Assembly: GCA_037179385.1 (NCBI GenBank)
Contig: CM074190.1
Coordinates: 7,702,284 to 7,766,283 of the forward strand
Direction of reading: 5' to 3'
Source: Holothuria scabra
Taxonomy: Eukaryota > Echinodermata > Holothuroidea > Aspidochirotida > Holothuriidae
DNA length: 64,000 bases
Of the stretch, positions 52,391-63,940 are shown piece by piece. Below the pieces are notes generated by a model. That model saw nothing but the letters and a program-made list of their open reading frames with translations, was not told the DNA's origin and did no database searches. The position numbers and the translations under genes were made by a program. Every line of letters begins with the position of its first letter. The stretch's first letter is position 1.

Positions 52391-53283
52391 CAATGGCGTA
52401 GCTAGACGTTTTGCCAGGGGGCAAGCACCCAAAAACAGATTTTTTAAAGTCTGATTGAGGGAAGGAATTTGCGGTGTGCGGAGCGCACCAAAACCTTCGG
52501 GCCCTTACAAACAAATTCTTGTAAATATGGAGCTGGTATTGATTTTTTTTAATTTCGTGTTTCCTTGGTTTCCTAAGGAAATTTGAGAAAATGGGGGATT
52601 ATTGAAGAACTTGTGCTTCCTATAAGTAATACTTAAAGGGGATCATTGAGTTGATTTCGATAACTTAATGAGATTTTTAAAGGGTCACTATCTCATGACA
52701 ATGCTTATAATTAGCATAACAAACCAGTTTCATATCCAATAGTTAAGGGAAACGCTGAAATTTGAATTTTGTGGTGTCCTGATTTGCAACGGTTTTGTGT
52801 CTATCTTGAAAAAGTGTCTGGCCACGAATTTTTGAAAATCGAATTGAAACTCAAAGTGCTCACTCATTAAACAGTTATCTGTACATAGTATATGGAGATT
52901 GTCTTAGTTTGACCATTTGTCATTGATATGTGAAGAAAACTTAATAGGTTTGGAAAAATTTGTTGAATTTCATGGACCAACTCAATGAGCCGCTTTAAGA
53001 TTAATCGGCGACTGAAGATCGTTGTTGTTACATAATGTTATTTGAGGCCTGCAGATTGAGGCTTCCCGACGACATTTAAAATGCTAACAAAACTTGGTTG
53101 CCTTTTGAATTAAAAATATTTCAAAAAATCAAGAGCCGTTCTTGGAGAACATGTTGTGAAACGGCAATGGACAGCTGGAGCAGTTCGGGAAAGTTTGCCT
53201 GACTGATTTGTGAGCGAAAACTTACGATACCTGAGATTGCAATTTGGGTCTCGGAGCTTGGAGTTGGCTGTAAGTAGGCTAAT
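52391..53283. repeat. hAT-like left end and body, partner end not found
   Basis: It begins CAATGGCGTAGC. The body matches 21300-21560 of hAT-like element A (TTGTAAATATGGAGCT, GCGACTGAAGATCGT, GAGGCTTC.CGACGACATT), interrupted by the MITE at 52632-52999. Confidence 0.55.
52632..52999. mobile_element. MITE with 22-bp inverted ends (368 bp)
   Basis: The ends read CTTAAAG, then TCATTGAGTTG, and the complement, with two differences in between. The body of element A shows the same neighbourhood without it, which supports insertion. The duplication is unclear. Confidence 0.7.
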
Positions 53284-53860
53284 CTTTTAAAGGGAAGGTT
53301 TAAGCCAAAATTTAATTTTCATATATGAAAGAGGAACCAAAACTACATAGTGTGGTGAAAGTTCCATTCAAATCTGACATGTAGTTCTCGAGATACTAGT
53401 AAATGAAGTCAGTAGATTTGTGTTCCAAAGTGAGTTTGAGGGCAGCAGAACTTATATCACTTCCTCACATTGCCAAGGAATGATTTGTTTCCCTTTGTTT
53501 TATTAGACTGTTGTGTTGACCTTGGAGTTAACTGGAATAGGACCCCCTGTAGGGGTTGTAAAGTTTGTAAAGTTCTCATGCCACGTAGGCAATCACATTT
53601 CAATAATGTGGATTTTTTGAGGAGAAAACCAACTTTAAAGTGTAAAGAGAAACAAAAGACTGTGCACTAATGTGGGGATATGATGTCATATGTGCTTGCT
53701 TCAAGTTCACTTTTTGTTGAAAATGTGAAAATTTTACGAGCTCATATCTTGAGAGCTACACATCGGATTTCAATGCAAATTTCACCAAAATGCTTAGAAT
53801 AAGTACCCCTCTGACATACCAAATCCTGTAATGACCGTAAACCCTTCTTTTAATTCAAAA
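53284..53860. repeat. MITE-like repeat F, uninterrupted copy
   Basis: A 577-bp copy with loosely inverted ends (AAAGGGAAGGTTTA and the complement of AAAAGAAGGGTTTA). No target duplication was settled. It shows where the copy at 890-2865 was interrupted. Confidence 0.65.
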
Positions 53861-53994
53861 GATTTAAAGCTAGTCCAAATAAGTTAAAATAAATGTAATC
53901 GGTTAGAAATAATAATCAATCGAACGTCCGATTGGTCTTTAGTTCCAATCTTTTTCATTTTTACTCCAATGTTCTAAATCTTTCGATTTAAGAG

Positions 53995-54200
53995 AGTGCC
54001 GTATTCTTTAATTTATAAAGAAGGGTCAAATGGTAGGACATCATCCCGACTTACAATGGAACTTACCGAGCCATTGTGCTTGTTGCTTAGTATAAAAATG
54101 GAGTACGGAAAACACGCCAGTGAGCTACAACTGGAAAAACGGCCGTGGACGACCCATCCACTTAAAAAGGTTTGGAAGTGAGCCGTAAAACTCCATCTGT
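53995..54200 (+). repeat. SINE core, copy 2
   Basis: It shares the core words with copy 1 in the same order and spacing. The tRNA-like head is not clear here. Confidence 0.55.
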
Positions 54201-54748
54201 CTGACAAATATTTATAGAGTTTCTACAAGTGATTTACAATATGTTTCTTTTAAGTAGATCTTCTGTTTTATCCATGTTCATTTCGACGCCTTGTGAGCAG
54301 AACTTTGTGGGGCATTGCAAGTCCGTTACCCCATTGTTGTAACGGAAACTAACTTGAGTTAGTTAGTCAGTTAGATGAAATAACCGACGTAGTTGATGAA
54401 ATGTTCCTCAATCGCTAGTCTTACTTTGAAGAATATCATCAACCTATTACAACTAAAACTCACAAAATCGGGCAATAATCTGAACTTATATCTTTGTAAA
54501 GTGACAATCGCTTAAAAGATAAAAGCAGTCCTCCAAACTTCATTTTGTAGCAACATCCACCTATCACAATTTTTCTCTTACTTCTCTTCAAAAGTATCTT
54601 TCGTCATGTTTTGTAACTTCGGTGTTGCATATTCAATGTAAAACAAGCAGTTACTAGAAAATCTCTTACTTGAGGAGTGAAATTGCTGTCACATGATTCT
54701 CCACAGCTAATCATGAACCAGGCAGCACAGTCTACTCCAATACTTTAA

Positions 54749-54785
54749 GCATGGAAGTACTACCTCGGAGGTAGTACTTCCATGC
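54749..54785. repeat. Near-perfect 37-bp palindrome
   Basis: 18-bp arms around a single central G at 54767 (GCATGGAAGTACTACCTC and its complement). Similar CTTTAAG words flank it on both sides. Confidence 0.85.
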
Positions 54786-55188
54786 TTTAAGTTGGGGTGA
54801 CTCCTCTTGCCCTTTCAGCGTTCACAATTTGGTACGGTAGCTAAACAGAATGCTTATTCACCGGTAGTAGCTGATTTTTTACCACCTTGCTTTTAGCAAA
54901 TCAGTTTGCTTTCATTCATAAATGAAACGACTGGAATTTTTCATTTAAACATGCTGACGCGTTCTCTAACTGAACAACCCTCAATACGAGAACAAAGAGA
55001 TTACTACATGCTATGAAACTTTGTGCGAGAACAAATTCTGGATTTTTAAATTTTCAAAGTTATAGAATTTTAAAACACGAAAACCAGAAAGCAATAAATA
55101 TGTGTATATTAACCATTGTTTCTCCAGTTGCATAGAGTTTTATATTTGGCCCGATGATGAATATATAGCACTTTTGGAAGCAATGTCA

Positions 55189-57787
55189 CATAGGCGGCAT
55201 AAGCTGTTTCTTATTGCACACGGGGGCACACGTTTTCGACAGCCGACATAATGGTGACGCCGTAAGGCGTCCGGTTTTGCACGAAGCCACAAAACCCCGT
55301 CCGTGTAGGGTCCAGGGGGCCGCTTAAGGGCCCCTGGTGGGGTTCAGGGGCAAAAGCCTGGTAGGGGTCCATGGGGGAGGCTGGATACTTTTGCAGGGGT
55401 CGGCTGGAGTTTACTGTCTAAGCGTAGCGCCACCATCAGAAGGCGCGGATCGTACAAAGAAAATTTGGGATTTTAAAACCTCCCAGATGGCTGGAAATGG
55501 AATTTGCAAGGTATATTTGTCGCTAATCCTGGTGAGAAAAATTTGTGATCTTTCAAAGACTAAAACACCCTTTTGAGATACTGATTAGCTCAGTTCATTA
55601 CTCCACTGGACTATGTATCCTAGGATCGCAAATCCGGAATCCTGCTGAATGTTGCAAGCAGCTGTTCCAGTGCACGCCTGAGGAAGGTATATCCAGATGC
55701 GAAGGGGAGCATTTCAGTTTTGGAGCAGAACATTTTTGCCCGAAAAATGTAATTCTGTTCCTAAGACAGTCAAAACGGAGCGCCACCACTGGTTGGCATG
55801 GAGCGTCCAGAAAATTTGAAAATTCGTACCTCTCAGACAGTCAAAAATGACATTTCCCAGGCTTGTTAAGGCGATACAAGCAGTCGCTTTTTTCAGTTTC
55901 AATTGCAGATAAACGTGCGTTCGTTTCAAACTAAAAGTTAGCCAGAAAGACTAAGTGGAGCACCACTATTGGTTGGCGCGAAGCGTACAAAACATTTTTA
56001 AATATCCGACAACTCAGACAGTCAAAAACGGCATTTCATACGCTTATAGGGGGTCTTAGGAGTAGCCTATTCCAGGTTTTGTTTGCACAAAAATGTTCAC
56101 CTGAAACTAAAATGCTGCTCGGAAGACTATCTGAGCGGAGCTTCACCACTGCTTGGCGCAAAGCGAACAGAAAATTTTGAAAAATCGGACCGCTGAGACA
56201 GTCGAAAATGACATTTCCCAGGCTTATAGGACGATCTAAGCCGTCGCTATTTGATCAGAAAATTATCAGATAAAATGTATCACTACCAACCGATGAAATG
56301 GTCCCGCATATTTTCGGGAAAACTAGAAACCGGAATTAAAAACATGCTAATGAATTTTACTCTATTGTGACTCTTAGCTAAATTCAATATATATTGAAAA
56401 AATTGTGTGCCCGAACTTCCGACTATATATCATTTTACTTTCGAAAAAATCTGGCCTTTGGGCATCTTAGCAGTCGCTATTTTGATCAGAAGAATCAGAT
56501 AAAATGTACCACTACCATTGGATGAAATGAAGATCATTTGTCTTCTATTCGTATCACGTATGGACAGAATTGTCAAGTTACAAGGTGTGTTGAAATGAAT
56601 TTTCAAGCCGACTTACGGGAAGGTATTTTCACGCTGCATCATTGAAGTATCGAGAAACTAATTACCCGATTCTCATAACCATTGCCCGTATTTGGCTCTA
56701 GAGCAGGATAGATGGCAAACTTTTGGGCACCTGAATACCCTCCTGTCTATCCGTTGAATTAATTTGGCAATTGAAAACGTCCCACCATTTTTTAACCTTT
56801 GCCTGAATATTTGACCATTTCGGGCAACTTTTTGCAAGACTACAGAGTGAAGTTGGGATGATGAAAACCTTTTTTCACATTCTACCCAAATGAGTCCCAG
56901 ATCTTTTTTATCTTCCATGAAAATTCTACTTTAAATATAGCGTCTTCTGTTTTTCGGCAAAGATTTGAAGATATTAAAACAATCGGCCATTTCGGGTATT
57001 GTGTTACACAAGATTTAAAAACAGTCTCAAGAATAATTGTTTCTTTTAAGCCACAGGCTTCCCAAATGTGTCGCGATTTTTTATGTCTTGACCTTTCGTA
57101 ACTATGTTACTCTTACTATGATACTTTTCCTTTTTCGGGCAAATGCTTGAAAGAATTTGGATATTTGACCATTTCGGGCAATGTGATGTGATTATCTGTG
57201 AAGTAACGGTCATAGCTTTTTGAGCTAATAGACCCAAATATTCTATCCACCTCACCAAGTATGATTTTGGAACAATTTTGTGCATCCCAGGAATTGAAAA
57301 AAATCCCTACATGGGGTAGAAACATGCAAGATGCTAGGAACACACTTACATCCACACCAAGGTAGCCAGTTTAAGCCACTCCAAATCTGTTAGAAAATTA
57401 TCCATCCAGAAACCCGACGAGTAAAAAGTCAAGAGATTTCGAAGATATGAAGCTTGTCACAGTCTACCTGAATTTATTAAGCAATTCAGAGTGGGGCACT
57501 TTGCAGAATACCCTGCAGCTTTTTGAAGGGCGAAAATAAACTCTCCTACAGGTTATCGTTAATGAGGGGGTCCAGGGGCGAACCCCAGGGAGCTTTGCAA
57601 CTTTTGCACTCTGAAAAGTAATATCTGAGCCAAAGAATAGACAAAACGTTATAAAAGCAACTTAAATTTGTTTAATTACTTTTGAAATATTTATTCTGTG
57701 ACAAGTGGGGGGGGGGCATGCCCCCCAAAATCTCATAAAAAATTTATTGGGGGCCACCCCCCCCTAGCCCCGCTTCCGCCACCTATG
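55189..57787 (-). mobile_element. Unclassified DNA element 'CATAGG', copy 2 (2.6 kb), inverted
   Basis: The ends are CATAGGCGGC and the complement of CATAGGTGGC, with a perfect 5-bp duplication TGTCA (55184-55188 and 57788-57792). It matches copy 1 in reverse along its length, including the GACGCC..GGCGTC hairpin near one end. It has about four ~180-bp modules (55485-56260). No coding capacity recognised. Confidence 0.8.
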
Positions 57788-57792
57788 TGTCA

Positions 57793-57929
57793 CATTGCAA
57801 AAAGGGGGGCCCTTGTTTGATGAAGTAGACCGTATGCATTGACGACGTGATGACGTTAGTTTGGAGGTCGGATAAACAATGAAACTCGTAATCTCACCAC
57901 TGAATTTGTGTACACCCTACAAATAAAAC
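57793..57929. other. Short unique-looking stretch before gypsy element 2
   Basis: AT-rich, no ORF. It separates the CATAGG element from the host repeat. Confidence 0.5.
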
Positions 57930-57947
57930 ACTACAGCACCTTAGTAG
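57930..57947 (+). repeat. Left end of the short host repeat at gypsy element 2
   Basis: CTACAGCACCTTAGTAG directly abuts the LTR. It shares ACAGCACCTTAG with the left flank of gypsy element 1. Confidence 0.6.
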
Positions 57948-58595
57948 TTTTGTGGAGGTGTTAGAGATAACAAATAAGTTGGGTAGTCTCACCTCAGGTT
58001 GCCGTGTTCTGTGCAGCTCCGTCGATACCGTTGAAACAATATGGCGTCACAACGGAACCTCGTGTCCTCGCGAACGAATCTTAGCTGTTGCAAAAGCGGC
58101 ACTATGGCTCCACTCAACACTACAGTCCCAAGTTAAGTAATAAATGTCGAGCTGCCAGCTGCTGCCCGACTCACGAGACTGTCCGTGTTGGTGGAACGAA
58201 TAGGGTGCTTTTTACGTGCTTTGAAACGGACACGAGTAGTTGATGAAATTAGCTCCGAGATTTCAAGTGGTAGACTTCTAGTAAAATGGCCTAGTTGGCT
58301 AAGTAATATTTCCACGAAGGTAGCTGGTTTCAGCGAAGCCGGTGGCTTACTTCAGCGTCCTTATGTTGTGGTTGGCTAGAGTAGTAATCACTAGAAGTAG
58401 ATGTTCCGCGTGCGAGAGCTAGAGTGGTTCTGGGGAGAGCATGCTGTCCGGCACGTGTTGGACTCTCCATTGACTCGATGCAGCTGATGGTGATTGGTCA
58501 GTAGTCCTGACGTCGTAAGGCTGCTCTCGGTAGCTAATGTATATGAATAAGTAAGTGTGTATGGTGCACTGAGAATGTGTGAACGAAGTGCTACA
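57948..58595 (-). repeat. 3' LTR of gypsy element 2
   Basis: On the element strand it begins TGTAGCAC and ends CCACAAAA. Inside it a G-run polypurine tract (15 G) lies at 58601-58615. The CRE-like TGACGTC words and the promoter were not tested. Confidence 0.92.
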
Positions 58596-58670
58596 GTAGT
58601 CCCCCCCCCCCCCCCTAGATGACTGTAAAGTAATAGAAGTCATCGATAATAGCAGTAACTAAATGGAAAA

Positions 58671-61600
58671 CTAAATGTGGACAACTTGTAGATAACGTTT
58701 CGGCCAGTGTACCTTTCTGCCTGACCGTGTTGTTGTGGTACTAGATCTATCAGGCGAAGTTTTGAGTATAGATTTAGAGGTCGGTTGCTTAGGTGTAGTA
58801 GGAGTTTTAGGTTTGGGTGGTGGTTGGGTAGTAGGGGGTGGTTGAGGAGTTGGTGGTGAACTATCAACTAGATTAGGTGAATCCTCACAATAAGCTACCT
58901 TAAGTCTATCTATGCTGACAGTATTCTTACGTCCATTAATATTAATAGTAAAGTACTTGTCCTGTCTTTCAAGGACTTGATAGGGGCCTGAATATGGTGC
59001 CTCCAAAGGTTTCTTAACACCATCACTACGTAACCATACATGGGAACAAGTACTTAAGTCCTTAGGTATGTGAGTAGAGCGTGATGCAGGCCTGGTAATA
59101 GCAGGACGTAACTGCGACATATGTGACCTTAACCTATCAACATAGCCAGTATCTGGTACAACGGATTGGGTCGATGGTTCTATAAATTCTGCTGGTAAAA
59201 CTAGGGTGGTACCAAAAACCATCTCGGCTGAACTACATTTGATGTCAGCTTTGTATGCTGAGCGGATTCCTAATAATACTAAAGGTAAAGCTTCAGTCCA
59301 CGCATGAGATTGAGCATGGGCTTTTAGTGAACCTTTTAATTGTCGATGAAATCGCTCTACCAACCCATTTGCCATAGGATGATACGAAGTTTTTCGAAAT
59401 ACCTTGCACCCTAGTAAGTTATTAAGATTACGAAATAAAGCAGATTCGAATTGAGTACCTCTATCCGTGGTGATATGAGTAGGTACACCAAACATTGAAA
59501 CCCAACGGCTGATGAAAGCTTTGGCAACCGTTTCAGCTGTTATATCCGGAATTGGAATTGCCTCCGGCCAACGAGTGAATCTATCCACAATTGTAAGTAT
59601 GTATGAAAAATTATTTGATGGGGGTAAGGGTCCGACGATATCCATATGAATGTGTGAGAATCGTCGTCCTGGTGATTCAAACGACCCTAATGGACTCTGG
59701 GTGTGTCTGTGAATTTTAGACTTTTGACACCTTAAACATGACTTTGACCATGTGTTTATGTCACGATTCATACCGTCCCAGACGTACCGACTTGAAATAA
59801 GTTTACGCGTGGCAGCGATACCGGGGTGTGCCAAATCGTGAAGTGAATGAAAAACAGTGCGTCTGAATTTCGAGGGGACATACGGCCTAGGTACAGCGGT
59901 AGACATATCGCATTTGATAGTTTTGCCTGTCCCAAGTAATGGTACATCCTGAAGTTTTAAGGAAGATGATCCTAGTAGCTTGGTTAGCTCATCATCTTTC
60001 TGTTGTTCAGACGCAATGTCTTCTAGACTGAGGGGTGAATTAGGGGTGTCAGTAATAGCAGTGATAGAACACGTGCTGCGTGATAATGAGTCAGCAACGG
60101 TGTTGTCTGTGCCCTTGATATGCCGAATATCAGATGTGAATTGGGCAATGTAGTCAAGCTGCCTGATCTCTCTAGGCGAATGCCTATCAGGTTTAGCTTG
60201 TAAAGCATAAGTGAGTGGTTTATGGTCGGTAAGTACATAGAATTCACGACCTTCTAGCATATGCTTAAAGTACTTAATTGCTAAATAAATGGCTAGCAAT
60301 TCTCTCCCGAAGGTGCTATAACGCATCTGAGTGGGGGAGAGCCTACGTGAAAAGAAAGCAATAGGCTTCCATACATTATTTACATTTTGCTGTAGGACGC
60401 CGCCTACAGCAACACTTGAAGCGTCTACGGTTAAACATAAATCATCGGTAGAATTAGGATGAACTAAAAGTGGAGCTTCTGCTAAGGCTGACTTAATTTT
60501 GTGAAAGGCAGTAAGTGCATCGCCTTCCTAAAGTAATAGATTTTTCCTTGCGTTTTCCTGCAAGCAAATCGGTCAAAGGTTGTAAAATCGAGGCGCACAT
60601 AGGTATAAAGCGCCTGTAAAAATTAACTAGTCCTAAAAATCGCCGTAACTGGGTTAGTGTCGTCGGCGTGGCAAAATTCTGAATAGCTTCTACTTTGTGA
60701 GGTAAGGGTGTTACACCTGAACTATCAACCCTGTGACCTAGAAAATCTAGAGCCGGAACTCCAAAAGTGCACTTGGCAGGGTTAATAACAATGCCGTGCT
60801 TGTCTAATCTCTCAAAAAGTTGTTTGAGGTGAGACATATGTTCTTCTGGTGAAGTACTGGCAATCAACAAATCATCGATATAAGCGTAGGCAAGAGGTAG
60901 GCCCTTAAAACTTCATCTATGAACCTTTGCAAGCTCTGGGCAGCTGATCTAAGGCCAAAGGGCATACGCAAAAATTCAAAACAGCCAAACGGTGTGGTAA
61001 TGGCTGTCTTGGGTATGTCACTAGGTTCGACTGGGATCTGGTGGTAGGCCCTGACTAAGTCTATCTTACTAAAAATCTTGGCACCGCTAAGATTGGCAGT
61101 GAAATCGTGAATGTGGGGGATTGGGTAAGTGTCGGGCACCGTGACTCTGTTAAGGGCCCTATAATCCCCGCAAGGGCGCCAATCACCAGTCTTTTTGGGT
61201 ACCATGTGCAATGGTGAAGCCCAATTTCCCTGGGCAGGCCTAATTATACCAAGTTGGAGCATGTGCTCGAACTCTTGTCTAGCAATCTTGAGTTTGTTAG
61301 GTGCTGGTCTTCTAGGCCTGGCAGTGCATGGGGGACCCTTGGTGACAATATGATGGGTCACCGAGTGCTTAATACCAGTATCCCTATAGTTTGGTCTAGT
61401 GAGTTGAGGGTACTGGTTCAATAACCTATGGTATTGGGTCTCTTCCGACACCAGTGAGTATGTAGGGGTCGAGGATGGTAATTTAGAGGGCACGCCTTTG
61501 ATGTGCAAGGAGGTGACCAAGTCAATCAACCTACGTCCTCTGACGTCAACCAATAGATTAAAGTGCCCCAGGAAATCAGCACCTAATATTGCACATTGAA

Positions 61601-62042
61601 CATCAGCGATGGTAAAAATCCAGCTGAATGTACGCCTTAAGCCTAAATCGATCGTAAATGACTTTTGCCCATACGTCTTAATAACCGATTTGTTTGCAGC
61701 TTGAAGTGAATACGTAGAAGCTTGCCTCTTACTAAACTTCGATGCAGGCAATACACTGATGTCTGCACCAGTGTCAACTAAATATTTAGTGCCCGTAATA
61801 CGGTCACGAACATAAAAATGACGACTCTTAGCCGTTGACATAGAACTAAGGCCTTTGTCCTTAAAAAACTGATTTGTAGTTTTAGGTGGGCTATGCCCAG
61901 TTGAATGCTTTGCTGTAGGTTTGTTTAATTGAAGTGCTAATGCTTCAACCTGCTTAGTAAGTTGGACTATTTGTGCGTCCAAAATATCTAACTCGGGGCA
62001 TTGCGAGGTAGTGACCACAGGTTGTAAGCCTACAGCAGACAT
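58671..62042 (-). pseudogene. pol: pol of gypsy element 2: protease, RT, RNase H, integrase (two frame breaks)
   Basis: From ATG at 62042 the frame gives a short coiled start, then a protease D-T-G-A-D, then RT motifs. The Y-I-D-D box (60871-60882) lies in the next frame. The break is near 60890-60905, beside a G-run. A second break lies near 60525-60540, between the RT connection and RNase H. RNase H (with T-D-H-K-P-L) and integrase (H-H-C-C about 59870-59720, D-D-E about 59660-59330) are open to the stop at 58671. The C-terminal tail is Pro/Thr-rich. It resembles the 412/opus-type animal Ty3/gypsy pol in protease wording, which is a family-level impression only. Confidence 0.9.
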
Positions 62043-62926
62043 AATGAACAATTGTAATTACTGGACAAAGAAAAAATAAATACAAGTACTAATATTATAG
62101 AGTGGTAACTTGGTAATATATACAGGTAGTGATATATACAATGTACAGGTGATCGCTACTGTTGCTGAACTATCCTACTATCCCTTTAACAGGATGATAA
62201 TACAGCAACTACCACCCCTTTAAATTTGATAAAGGTGGCAAACAATTCGTCAAACAAGTGAGAAAAGTTTGACTGGACTTTTCCTAAGTTCACGCTTCCC
62301 TAAAGCTGATAAAAATGACTGACAAATTGGAAGTTTACAAGGGTACCGTTACTTTAATGATAATATGAGGTACCGGTTAGGTTTTAGGGCAAAAATGCGA
62401 CTAAATAAGTGACCTTGTATATAATTAAGGTGGGCTAAATATTGCCCAAATATCGTAGCACCGCTACGTAGGCTATAAATACTAAGTAAAATATTTGGCA
62501 GGTCTTTGAAAAGTAGTCGGAATTATGCACCCTATGTCTGCTGTGAGTAGAAGGAGCAGACAATGCAGTAAACCTAAAAACAGTTACAGCTCTTACTAAC
62601 TTTAGGAGTAGACAATAGGCTACAGTCTACGAGCGAAGGGATTGGAATTAACTACGTGAATAGGTAGCAGTAGCAAAATATTTAGGAATGTTTACAATGG
62701 TAAACGGGTGAGATAATAAGGATAACGAAGCCCTGTAGTGTAGTGAAAAGGCTTGTTGTATAACGTTAATGTGAAATGTATGTACAATGAATAACGTTTT
62801 AAGTGAAATAGCTCGATGAAAATCTCGAAGACTTACACAGTTGTAAAAATTGTTGACACGAGGTTGGTAAACGGAGCTCAAAAATCGTCAGTTTCGTGAT
62901 GTAAGTGAAACTCTCGGGGTCACCAG
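62043..62926 (-). other. Leader of gypsy element 2 where gag is expected; no ORF
   Basis: About 880 bp between the 5' LTR and protease start has no gag-like frame on the element strand. The start of the pol ORF may be the residue of a gag-pol junction. Confidence 0.6.
62911..62925 (-). promoter_or_regulatory. Primer-binding site of gypsy element 2
   Basis: One base inside the 5' LTR the element strand reads TGGTGACCCCGAGAG, which starts with TGG as expected. The primer tRNA was not assigned. Confidence 0.65.
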
Positions 62927-63603
62927 TTTTGTGGAGGTGTTAGAGATAACAAATAAGTTGGGTAGTCTCACCTCAGGTTGCCGTGTTCTGTGCAGCTCCG
63001 TCGATACCGTTGAAACAATATGGCGTCACAACGGAACCTCGTGTCCTCGCGAACGAATCTTAGCTGTTGCAAAAGCGGCACTATGGCTCCACTCAACACT
63101 ACAGTCCCAAGTTAAGTAATAAATAGCCAGTAGTAAGTAAGTAGTAATTAAGTAATAAAAAGCCAGCTGCTGCCCGACTCACGAGACTGTCCGTGTTGGT
63201 GGAACGAATAGGGTGCTTTTTACGTGCTTTGAAACGGACACGAGTAGTTGATGAAATTAGCTCCGAGATTTCAAGTGGTAGACTTCTAGTAAAATGGCCT
63301 AGTTGGCTAAGTAATATTTCCACGAAGGTAGCTGGTTTCAGCAAAGCCGGTGGCTTACTTCAGCGTCCTTATGTTGTGGTTGGCTAGAGTAGTAATCACT
63401 AGAAGTAGATGTTCCGCGTGCGAGAGCTAGAGTGGTTCTGGGGAGAGCATGCTGTCCGGCACGTGTTGGACTCTCCATTGACTCGATGCAGCTGATGGTG
63501 ATTGGTCAGTAGTCCTGACGTCGTAAGGCTGCTCTCGGTAGCTAATGTATATGTATAAGTAAGTGTGTATGGTGCACTGAGAATGTGTGAACGAAGTGCT
63601 ACA
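62927..63603 (-). repeat. 5' LTR of gypsy element 2
   Basis: Direct repeat of the left LTR, with an extra ~29 bp of short AGTAA-type repeats around 63124-63160. Confidence 0.92.
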
Positions 63604-63607
63604 GTAG

Positions 63608-63940
63608 CAATTGCTGAATGGATGCCTGGATGGGAAAATAGCAAGTCGGTCATAACCTCTATAGACCGATCCGATCAGAGCTTGTGTTTAGTGACTGTGG
63701 GCAGCCATTAGTGGGGTCCATCGGGCTTAAACGGTCTTTATTGGCTACATTAATGTCAAACCCCCAAATTCAGTAAAATTGAGGAAATCAATATACAGTT
63801 AAGTGGGCATGCATCCAAGATACAGGTAAGCAAAGAAATTGAAAGATCAAAAGGTAATAGACCCCAGGTACGGCCGACTGAAATGAGACCATCACTTGCT
63901 GTCAGGATGAGTCTATAGGGCTTATGCACCTACATCATTG
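63608..63940 (+). repeat. Repeat after gypsy element 2: host repeat tail plus intron-4-like segment
   Basis: 63608-63650 continues the short host repeat. 63655-63915 is the uninterrupted counterpart of 30628-30825 plus 33247-33320. No gene seen. Confidence 0.65.

Larger units (their letters stand above)
53861..55188. other. No gene seen
   Basis: Holds the SINE core copy 2 and the palindrome. The remainder shows no exon or recognised repeat. Confidence 0.5.
57948..63603 (-). mobile_element. Ty3/gypsy LTR retrotransposon 2 (5.7 kb), gag lacking
   Basis: LTRs of 648 bp (left) and 677 bp (right) flank a minus-strand pol. Apart from one ~29-bp indel region they differ at about two positions, so the insertion is very recent. 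A perfect 4-bp GTAG duplication flanks it (57944-57947 and 63604-63607). No gag ORF is present between the 5' LTR and the protease. The pol and LTRs are unrelated to element 1. Confidence 0.92.
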
